A DNA stretch of 64,000 nt from Phoronis australis (taxonomy: Eukaryota; Phoronida; Phoronidae). The notes beneath the pieces are model-generated. The model was not told where the DNA came from. It searched no databases and saw only the letters and a list, made by a program, of their open reading frames with translations. A program made the translations under genes and the position numbers. Within the stretch, counting starts at the first letter, position 1. Every line of letters begins with the position of its first letter. The stretch is from positions 261,677-325,676 of the forward strand of contig NMRA01000175.1 of assembly GCA_002633005.1 (NCBI GenBank). Direction: 5' to 3'. Of the stretch, positions 49,601-61,600 are shown one piece after another.

Positions 49601-52600
49601 TTGGTCTGATACCATCAAATTTGATGCACATCTGTGATAGACAAAATGACACCAAGAAAAAAAAATGGTATTCCCTGCTATTAAGCAAGATTTGCTAAAT
49701 AGCAGGGAATTCCAAGAATTCAAGCACAGAGGCCTGATAAATTTGGGTTAAAAATCAATAGCATGATATTTGTGTAAACAAAAGTGGTTGAAAACTCCTG
49801 GCTTGATTTGTGCACATTACTTTGGTGTCCGTCTTTTCATTTCCCAACAATTACAAAGAAATCTCATCAATTTCAGATGCAAATATTTGCTAAATTTGTC
49901 CAATTTTCATTTCTCAGATGTTTTAATAACATAGTCGTGAATGTGCACAACTATTCGAAATATTGTGTGGTAGCTATGGTTTATGGTTTACTGTTATGAA
50001 GCATTGATTTGATGCTACTTCCCATTTACGAAAAAAATGAGCAATTAAAATTTCTTTTGTCTGCCATAGTGTGTCTTAAATTGTGTTTTTATTTAATGTA
50101 CATGACGTGAGTTTCGCATTTGTAAAGTGAAGCCCTGGCAGACTTGGAATTTTTTGTAGATCTAATCTTGTAAAGTTGTAGCTTGTGGTCAGGAAGAGAT
50201 AGACTTATATATAGCACTGCTTGGGTTAAGTTCATTGTTCAACAAGCTACTGTACCCTAAACTCTCGCCAATTTCAGACGACAATGATTGCTAGAATTTC
50301 AATTCTAGATTTTTCAAAGGTTCCTAAAATAGCTGTGGATGGCCACAATTTTCCAAAGCATTGCCTGAACATTTTCTGGTGGTTGGTGTGGTATAAAATT
50401 TGAATGTGGTGTTATTAAAGCATTGCTTGTGTGCTGCTTGCTGTTAATGAACAAAAAGGAGAAAATAAGATTTCACATGTCTGTACCTTGTATCCCTTGT
50501 TGATGAGATTTTACCATGAAAGGTGTATGATACCATAATTTTAAACTATTGTATTATGCATTCACACTCCCTGTGTAATGGTCATTTCAGACCTTGTTTA
50601 AAAGATGCAAAGAAGCTAACAAAGGCTGAGCTGGAAGACAGTCGAATCCGTGAAAGACTGAAAAATATGCCAAACACCGGCAAGAGCAAGGAGAAAGGAC
50701 CCCTGGTGAGTGGAGATAACATTAGTGTGTTATAGGATTAGACGGAATTTGCCGAACTCTTTCATTGCTAAACGTGCCTTTCTGCGACTTACCTATTCAA
50801 TTTCAAACGCGCCGATTGTCAAGTTGGGTACTTGCTCATTCTTTACCTAGATAATCTCAAATTTCATGGGAGATAAGTACAGTTTAACATCAGTATCCGA
50901 TGACAGGATGACAGCTTTACCAAATCTTGAACAAAAGTCGTTCTTATATTCCACCATTTTTCAAAAAAACATTTGTCAGATTGTAATTGATACCATGACC
51001 TCTGAACTGTCCGACGTCGATGGTTAATTGACTCAAATAAGATGTCATTTTTGTATTTTCAAATGTTAATGCTTTGCTACAGATAGTGAAATTTTTGCAT
51101 GGTGCTATTTTTAGACAGCTGTGCAGGACAAAAGATACTAATAGAATAAATTTTGTGTTTATTTTTTGCTGAGAAATTCGGCTAAGTAAATTCCACTTGG
51201 CATCCATGTGTCATTTTGTGTGAAATGCTATGTACATATTTCAGGCTCCACAGGCAAATTTTCCCATTACAGTATTTTATTGAACCCTGTTTATACTAAT
51301 TGTGTAACTTTAAAGCAGGAGTGATGGTGACACCAGTTTTTGTTTTGCAATAACCGCTTTAAGCAACTTATGGAAATCCGCTTTTCTCTCCTAGAATGTG
51401 CCATGCATAGACTTGTGTACTCCATTCACTGTCGTGCTTATCCTATGGCATTTTTTCATCCATAAAATGTTGCATTAGGTTTGCCCAGGGGGTACTTAAA
51501 CTATGGCAAGCTGTGCCCTGATCAGCTGCGTGTCCAGACCACAATGACATGAGTGGTGTCAAGGAAGAGGAGCAGGCCATAAATCACTTTGCGTATTCCA
51601 TTATAGTTGATTTAGTATCACCGGTAAAATCTCAAGTATTTCGGACACAAATAATTGCCCAAAAATGCCCTTTTATCATTTTCAAAGGGCTTCTAAATCT
51701 TATCGTGAATGCCGGCAGATTTTCAAAGAATTTTGCCAGGTGGTAGCTGTGATGAAGAACTTGAATGTGGAAAATATTTGATTTGTTGCAGCAAACATTT
51801 CGTGGAAAAAATATGAAATAAAATTTCACTCGTCTTTCATATTGTGTCCTAAATTGGTGAGATTTTAATGTAGTGGTCACACAACTGCAAAATGATGCGA
51901 GTTCAACCAGTGACCATTAACAATATTTCCATTAAGTTTCTTTTTTATTTTGTTTATTGTGAATCATGAAAACGAAGTTTGTAAATGACTCGAAAGGCAG
52001 TAACCAGATAAACTCAAAAATAAAGAGCTTAGTTGATAATTATTTCCGCCTTGTCCCAGTTTGCTCTCCATGTGGTCTATTGAAGTAGGGCAAATTGATG
52101 ACTAGTTTTAACTTTTGTGCACACTGTCACTTGAACTGGTGCAAGTTGCACCCAAGGCAACTTGTTAGTTTAAGTACCTGACTGGATACAGCTATTGACA
52201 TGTTACACTGTCACACTTGGTTGGTTAGTGAGGAAACTAAGCACTGACTGATGAAGAATGGTATCTGTTTCAGCTCGCCAAACCCCTGACCAGTACAGCC
52301 AGCAATCTGGTACCTCAGGTAAGGCTCATTAAGTTACAAGGATTGAGTGATTGTTGAATTAAACAACACCACCACCATCTGCACTGATGAGCTCATTGGA
52401 ACATTTGTAGGTCCTTTCTCTGCTGTGCAAAAGTTCAATCAACATTTTTGGGACATTTTCTTTCTAATTTCAATATTTACTTGTGTCTTAATGATTGGTA
52501 GGCGTGGCTTTCTACAAAATTCTGTTTTCCGTTATGTTGTTGTTTTTTTAATAAAGAGACTGTCAACTGTTTTGAAAATTGCCGTGCAGCCAACTGCGAA

Positions 52601-55600
52601 TGGGCAAAAAAGTTAGACTGTTAAAACGTTGCACTGTAGTTTAGATAGGGTTCAAAGACACACATTAACAATGGTGGCGTTCTTGGTACTTGAGTATTAC
52701 AAAGGGTATGCCATACTATTTTTTATGTTGAAGAAAGTATACTGACTTGAGCCTATGTGGGCGTTGTGTGGTTTTGAAGATATTTTTGGACCAGACAGAC
52801 TTCTTTTTAGAAATCTGCATTTCATGCGTCCATTTTCACTGGATTGCAACGTTCATCTTCACGGCATCTTGCGATGTGTTATTGCGAAACACCAAGACCT
52901 CTGCTGTAACATTACCCGCCTTCAGAATTCTCATCAGCTTATGTCAGCCAGACTGAGTGCTCAGAAAGTTTAACCAATCCATGTGTAGTTTACCTGACAT
53001 TTCCCTGTCTCTCACATACCCTTATGTGCTAGCCCTGATTAAGTCTCATACTGTTCTGGTAGACGTTTGCTGAGCCAACCAAAACATGTCTGCCCAGTGA
53101 CTGGTTGAAGCTTACATGAAACATTTAAAAGTCCATGGCAGATGGAAAGTCTTATGTTAATGATGCGCGTTAATGATGCCCAGTGACTTTTTTTCAACAA
53201 ACACTGTAATTAAAACAGTATTACTTTGTTGTTGTTGTGGCAGGGTTGACTGTTACCTTACACTGTGTCTGCTGAGTAACTACCTTGCAATGGTCAGGGG
53301 AGAATCTGAGTTACCAGTTTTAACTTACGGTTTCATTGTTTCATCAGAATGTCCCTTCGTTTTATTTGTTTTAATTGGAAAGATATGGTATACTTTCACA
53401 GAGTACTTTTCTTTTCTAAGTTGTCTGGAACTGTTGTTTGTTAAACATGTTCTGGGCTGATCTTCGTGGCTAGTTACAAAATTCAGAAATATATCTGGTC
53501 CACCTGGGCCTGTTGCATGAAAAATGATTTATAGCTTAAGTCAGAAATTTAGGCCTTACGCTCCACGCAACTGTTCCTGAAAAATAATGAAATCTCATGT
53601 GAATAAAATTGCAAAGTCTTTGAAAATCTACACATAACTGATAATTACTGATGTAATTTCTATAAATTATTTCTGAACTGTGATGATTTCATGATTACTT
53701 GGCTAAACCTTTATTCAACAATTTGTCTTAATTTCTGTCTTAATTCCAAAATCACCTTTCATGAAACGGAAGCCTAGATTCCTGGATTTTTGTTTTTTAT
53801 ATATTTTATAATAAGGTGCTGAGCACTACTTTTCATGAGGACTCTTGATACTTTCATGTTACCTTCTCCACTTTCATGTTCTCAAGTTCAGTTAGAGCAC
53901 ACGGAAGTGAGTTAAGTGCCATCTTGTTAAAATCAACATGAGATAATTTGATTTGGTTTTCCCTGTAGTAGTAACGGTAATCACTGGGACTGCCATTTTC
54001 GGTTTACTAGTTGGACAGTTTGGTTTTCAATAGTTTCAATTTCAATCTAGTTTTAACCAGTTTTTGTTATAACGCCATTTAAAACAACCTCTAGCCTATT
54101 GTCGTTCGATACAGGGTTTTGGTGAGTCATTTCTGCGGCCGCCTTCTGGGGTTACAGAATTTTGATAAAAACATCCACGGTTATCCGCTTCACTCATTAT
54201 GGCCATTTTTGATTTTTCCCCTCGTAGGATTTGAATTAGAACCATTCACCTTGTGTTTTTCAGTCCAACACTCTCACCACTTGACTACCGAGGAATTTTG
54301 CAAGGCATTTAGGCTAGCTTTGTGTTTCAGGCTAGCTCCATCTTCAGGACTAGGTCGTTCCAAGAGAACCCTACTGTAGGAGGCCTTCGCAAGGCAGCCA
54401 TATTAAGGAGTGGTTCATTCCATGAGACCCCATTCACACGTAATGTAGTGAACAGACCCCTGTCGCCAGGCATACCAAGGCGAAGGATCTCTCCTTCAAA
54501 TTCAGTAAGTTCATCTAATGCATTGGTATTTGATAAGATTGCGACTGCAACAAGACTTGTGCTTGGATAATAGTAACCCTTGTCAATTGGAAATAGCAAG
54601 AAACTTACCTTTTTCTTCTGAAGTCGGATATTGTTATAGCTCCGTACCACGTCATCTTTGAAAACCATTAGTTTGCTTCGTGTTGTGTGATGGAACCCTT
54701 CGTTGTGATTTGTAAAGCGACGGTTTACCATTCCTAATCACACGTAATAAACTAGAGACGGAATGGAGATTATTGGCTGCTTTAACTGGGAGATTCAACA
54801 TCACTAAGTTCCTGTATTTCAGTTTGAAACTTGCACTTTGACCTAACTAGCATGGCATAGAAGTACAACTGAAACACGCCTTCTGTTTTGTTCTGTAATA
54901 TTTCTGTCTGAAACTAGTTATGCGTGGTCTACAAAGGATTGTATGACAGCACTATGTTGTGCTAGTGTTGCATATTCCTGGAATCTCCAAAAAGTCGAGT
55001 TTGAGTTCGTATCTAAAGTAGGTGCTTCACATCTTCAATGGGCATAATTATACTAGCCATAGGTACGCAGAGTATGAATTAGAACAATTGTAGAAACTCA
55101 TTCCCGACGTCCGTTATTTGAAGTAGTAGTCATAGTTGTATTTCCTTCGTCCCCTGTGGAGCATCAGACTAGTCTGACAGTTTTGCCTAATTAGCATGAC
55201 ACCATGGTGTTAATTACCTTTGACCTCTCACTTCCTACAGTTTACAAAAGGTAACCTGGCTAGCGGCCGAAGAACTCCTTCACCCAACATGGCCGCTGAC
55301 ACTGGTGACACAGCCAAGAAGCGTGTTGACAAGGTGTTGCGCGCACGACTTTACCTTCTCCAACAGATGGGGCCCAATTCATTCCTCATTGGAGGCGACA
55401 ATCCAGACAACAAGTACAAAGTCATCATCGGGCCTCAGGTAGGTGGACAGATGTCGGGCGTATTCATGGGTTTCAAATCTGATCGAGAAATCATACTCTT
55501 TAGCTTCACATTGGGCTGTTAAATGTAGACAATATAGTGGAGTGTGGTGCATTAGTACAAAATTTTCTTTCAGAGGAAGAAAAGCTTGTTTTCCGTGTTC

Positions 55601-58600
55601 CAAGAATTTGAGAACATGAGGAGTACTGTGAACTTTGCATCCATCAGTCGTTGTCACAGCAACATAATGTTTAGTGCATGTTTAACTCTGGACTCTACTG
55701 GGAGGTTGCGTGCTTACTCACTGGACCCTGAGGAGGTCTTATGCCACATTAGTTCACCTTGCTCTGTGCTGGTCACACCGTGTCACTTTCTGTTTCAGAC
55801 TTGCAGCTGTTGTCGACCCCACTGTGTTCATCTCTTGTTCATCATGTTGCGTGTGTTCCAAGTGCGTGAAAACGACGCCCTCTTGTGGAGTAAGCCCCTG
55901 AAGAACTATGAGGCGAGTTGAACATTAGTGCCGTTACTTTGTTCCAGTGATTGTCAGGCACACGTGACGTATGCTAAAACTGTTGGATCCGTCATCTCAT
56001 TTAGTTTTCAGTTCTGTCACCTTCAATGAACAAGTAACAAAACATCAAATGCAAATCAATTGTAATTCCTGGAAAGTAAGCATTGTTAATTGTTGTGAAA
56101 GTCATCAATGTTCTTATCTTGTCAACATTTTCTGTGTGTTGTCATTGAGGTATGAGTCTTATGAATTTGCAAATTTGATGTAAGGCTGCTGTATATTATT
56201 GCTCGGTCCAATTCATTGAGATTCAGAAACGTTATATTTCTACATTTGTGATTCTACTCAGATCTCATCTTGTTAGTTTTGTTGTCTGGCGTTCTGTAAG
56301 ACTGTTGTAAAGAATTTGCCATTTGCTTATTTGTGTTTTCTGTCCTCAGGTAGAGAACTTATTTCGTCTATACCACGCCCGACGTACGTCGCGGATAAAA
56401 TCTCTGAAAAAGGCCGCCACTTCTGTTGCCAAACCGTCTAGCCCTCCCCCAAGTCCTTCGTCTCCCGACAGTGTAGCCAGTAACAACAGTGATGTTGGGT
56501 AGGTGGCGCTAGTGTCATAATGAAATATTAGAATTACTCGGGATTACTTTTAGTTTGGAACGTCTTAAGCTTAAATAGTGCAATTTATATTGTGCATTTG
56601 TGGGAGTGTGATTTTAAATTCAGTCGCACTTGTTTGTGCTTTATTCCTTGCCAGAAAACCAATATTTTGTCCTAGTTATAAAAGCATTCCTAGGGATGTC
56701 AGCATAATCAAATTAACCGGTAAAAGTGATGCTGATAGCAGTCGTATTTTTTATCCTACCAGTCGCACTGAAGAAGAAACTTGTCCTATTTGTCTGATGG
56801 AGTTACTGGATGGGGAGGCGACTGTGGCTTGTGAGGGCGGCTGTCAAAACAAACTGCACCTTCACTGCATAGCTGTGTGTAAGTTGAACTGTTCAGCTCA
56901 TCTACTGACCCCCACACCTGGGTCATGTGTCCAGATCACTATAGTCATAACCATGGCAATAGTTCTATTCTATTTTCACATCACATTCAGCTAATTTCTG
57001 TGTTTCACATTTGGTGTGATGTAAGATGCGTGTTTCAGATTACACTAAATAATTGACATGCCAGTATTATTTACCAACCTGTGAGAGCATGTTGTTTATT
57101 CCTGATACATCCTATAACGTGGCATAATGTAACTTGAACATTTTGTTCTAATACTCTTACAAAATCTCTTTTTGAAGGCAGGGAAGAAAGCAGGCTTGCG
57201 TTACATTCACTAGCTTCCTGATAATCAACATGTATCAAGTAATGTTTTTTTTGTGTCAAGCCTGTCAGGTGGTGTAGTGGCCAGGTATATCTCTCATTCG
57301 GTTTGTTGCGATTGACTTGTGTGGTTTTGGATTTGAGGTTTGTCTTGACGAAGTGGTTCCTTACCAGGGTTCAGGGGTCTAACATCTGTACTGGAAAAGT
57401 GACCAATTACATGGCAGGCTTCGATTGAATTTAATAATTAGTTCTTGAATTGTGCGGTGTTGTCATTTTAGGGTCTGAGCCGAGTCTGAGTTCGCAATTT
57501 GGCACTGGGCCCAGATGTTGTTCGCAAACATACTGTATTCATACCTTGGCAAGCACTCCCAAATTTTCAGAAAATTACCTTTGAAACATGCTCAGCTTAA
57601 TACCTACTCGTTCAATTTGATGTTTCAACTTTGGTATGGAATGGTATGGTATGGTATGGTATGGTATGGTATGATATGATTGACCCTAGTACTTTGGTTC
57701 AGTCACTTTGATTGAGTCGTTATCGATAATCATGTTTGGTTGTCTTGCAGGGTTCCAGCTGTGCCGCAAGCAGCACGACACGCTAATATGTCCGCTGTGT
57801 CGCATGGCGTGGAAGGGCAACATGGCAGAAATCAATGCTGAGTAAGTCGCGTGTATTCTGCAAATTGTAGCAAAGGGAATGATAGTTATTGTTTAAGTCC
57901 AGTTATTGATTTAAGTCTAGTTGAACAAAATCGTGGTGCCTACTCAGCTTGTAAAATTTGGAAAATGACATAAGTAATTTCTATGCACTAAAAAGGGTTA
58001 TGGGATTACTAGGTTATAACAAAACGACTCAGTTTACAATCTCTCTGCATTCTGATCTCGTATGTTTGGCAACAACCAATAGCACAATAGCACTGTAGGT
58101 CATTTGTTTTGTGGGAAAATGTCAGAAAATGAGAATTTCATCCTGGAATATGAAACGTTTAGGACAGACGTTGAAATACATTTGATAAAAGCATTTTACA
58201 CTTTTGTTCTCACTATCTATATAAACTACCTAGGCTTCTCAACATCATGAAGCAGCATAGACAACCTGAGAATAAACAAACAAATTCCAAGACTGTCTTA
58301 CCTCTTGACTTGTTGCAGGCCCGTAGACAGTCCCATGTCGACGCCTGAGCCTGACATGCACCCAGACTCTCGGGCCTCATCACCCCAGCCTGTGTCTACA
58401 GGTACAGAGAACCTGCTGCCACGCCCCGAGCCAATACCTGCTGAGTTTCAAGATATTTCCCGGCCCTGGCTTGAGGTATGGTTTTGCTGTCACAGTGGTG
58501 TAGCAGTTTTAAGATACTATTGCTGGGTTGTAAATAGTCATATGCTTGTTCAAGGTTACTATATTTGTGAACATTCAGTTCAGGTTCAGCTGAGGTTGTC

Positions 58601-61600
58601 TGGTGAAAATTACGAAATAATCAATTAGCAACTTTGAGTAAGGCATCTATTCCAGTCACACACATCGGGTTTTTATAATGTTTAATGTTGTAATATTCTG
58701 GTTTATGCACCCAAAAAATCCATCGGGGCATTTTGTGTTATGCAAAATTTCTCACTCATTTAGGTTCTGCCAAACCTCTAGAATTTTATTAAAACACGTG
58801 GGTGATATCAGCTTGGGGTGCTTTTCTTCTCTTTATTCTTCCCAGTCTCTACTGTTGTTCTTCCCTCCTTTTTAGCTACTCAGTGAGGACCTCGTCTCCT
58901 GTCTGGTGTCACGTAACTGGTCGGTGCGGGAGACAGGTCTACGGCACCTGGCACGCGAGGTGATCGCCTCTCTCCTCCCAACAGTGGGTGAGGGGCGTCA
59001 GGGAGTGAACGTGTCTGTTGACAGACAGGAGATGGCCAAAAGGACGCTAGCCTGTTGCTGTAGTGTGCTGGCGTTCACGTGCTCAGACCCTGTCTACAAG
59101 GTGTTTGTGGCTAGCTTGGTAAGTGCTACTTATTCTAGGAAAGTAGTGGCTTTGTGGCTCAGTGGAGAATGTGGTCAATTCAGCCTTAAGTTGATAAGTT
59201 CAATCCACCAGTCATGTGGTTGACTGCATGTTCTTGAGCAATACGCTATTGGTTTTGTTCCAATCAAATAGAGGAAATTATGAAAATTGCTCTCATGATG
59301 ACCATTCATGTGAAAACACTCCCCTCCATGTGTCTAAGATCATTTCACTTTTGTTTTCTAGAGGGCGCTACGCTCAGTGTTATCGTATACCCCGTGCCGG
59401 GATTCCAACAAACAATCAGTATTACAATCATTGCTCAAGCCCGTCATCGACGCAGTGCTGCTCAAGTGTGCTGACGGTAACCGCCGCACCAGTCAATTGT
59501 CGACATCCACCATATTAGAATTAGCCAAGGGCCAGGAGGGGGAGCTAGCAGTCGGCAGGGAAATCACGAATCCAGGTATATATATATGCACAGCTACAGT
59601 ACTTAACAAAACAAATATTTGATGTTGTAAAACTTTATGCAAAACTTGTGAGAACTGCCAAGATCAGAGCAAGATATTTGTTGAAATACTCTATGCTAGG
59701 AATCTGCTCGACAAGGACAATGGAAAAAAACAAATTGAACAGATATTTGGCGTTTACATAAATTCTTTCTGGTATTCGGAATAATTTTTCTTTGAATTTT
59801 TAACCTGTTGCATCTGCGCAATTTTTAGTGGCGTGCACATGAAGCAAATTAGCGATGATGAAAATGTGTCATTGGTTGCAGTGGCATGTGTGTCAAACTG
59901 TCTGGTGTAAACATTTCAAGTGACTTATAAAACTAACTATTTTCTTAACGTTACTATATCTGCATATAAGTATTGCATGCAACATGGGCATTGTTGCAGG
60001 TGCTGATGGTCTGGGCGGAGTCACCTATGTGTTGTCATGCGTTACGGAGGACTACGAGGTGAAGGACGTGCAGTGGCAATGGCTGCTGGGAAGGATTCAC
60101 ACCATCGACAAACTGGTCGAGGAGTTCCAACACGAGTTCCTAGTTGACGTGGACTCTCAGGGTGGCGATATCGACATTGAGAAATACGACGATATGACCT
60201 CATACCAGAAAGTGATGTCTGTGCTCAAGTTCTCACTGAAAGCACTGGATCATTCGCACACGCGGATCGGTAAAACGGCTCGTCGCGTGTTCATTCGCAC
60301 GGCACGCTTTGTGGTTCACATTCCCAAGTTGTTCAGAAAGGTGGAAGATATGTTGAATTGCTTGGACGCTACCCTGCAGAGTCGTATGAAGCACCGTCTG
60401 TTGCTGATATTGAGTGAGTACCAGGGGCAAGGTGAGGAGCCTTCAGCTACCTCCAGTCCTATACCGGTACCCACTCCTGTGGGAGCACTGCCCTACTCCC
60501 CTCGTGGGGTGGAGTCAATACGTAACTCAGAGTCTCCCAGAAACACGATAATTATCAATAATTATGTCACGGACAAAGTTGTCGTCGTTCGACCGGACGG
60601 TAAACATGGATTCACGCCCGTCTCATTGGCTTCGTCAGTGACACGGGACATGCAGAGAAGTGAATCACCCCGTGATGATGGGACAGTGTCACCGCGATCT
60701 AAAGCCCGTCGACCAAATACTCTTGTTCCTCCGCAGAAACGTCTTCACTGGAAGTCTGCATTTGCCATGGCTACCAACCAGTCAGAACACTTGTTGGTGC
60801 CGCAGCCTCCTCCTGACCCCGTCGTCGAGGGCGACGATGAGGAGGAGCTGGTTGACAGTGCCAAAGAGCCTGTGTGCCGAGAGAGTTCTGGCGGGAGCAG
60901 CATGGGAAGTTTGGAGGAAGAAACTGTTGAGAAATCAGCGACGGAAAGTACGGAGAAAGAGACTCTGAAAGAAACTGTAGAGAGTGAAGACCCCCCTGTG
61001 GAGGAAGTGTGTGGCCCAGCAGTGCGGACCAGCATTCACTTCAGCGATGATTTCCTGGTGACATCACACATTGGTGCTAACGGTGAAGTGACCACGTATA
61101 CATCACAGAGTACAAACACAACGCCCACGCACACAACAGTGTATTCAGACAATGTCAGGGCACCCAGAGTTCTACCTCCAAAACCAATGAGCTACGCGGA
61201 CAAATCCAAAGCCCCGTTGCCCCCTGACCCAAAGGAGTACACTCCCCTGCCCCCTCTGCCAGTTGTCCAAGTGTCTGACGCCAATGGTGACATGATTGAC
61301 AGTCCAGACGAGCCATTCCCTCACCAGCTGAGCAGAGAGACTTCTATTGATGAGGTGGATGAAGGGTTTAAAATTGAAAATGAGCCCAGTTTCTACTTCT
61401 TGCGTAACCCGCCGGGGCTACTAAAGAGGAAGGCCATTTATTGTTCATGTGGGGGCAATGACGGCTGTTTGAACTGTGAGCAAATGTGGAGGTCAATGCT
61501 GGCAGATAGCAGTGTAGAGTATGAGTCGGAAACCTGTGATACACAGACAGAGGCCATGTCTGACGATGATAATGACATTCGAGAAGAATTGACCTTCACT

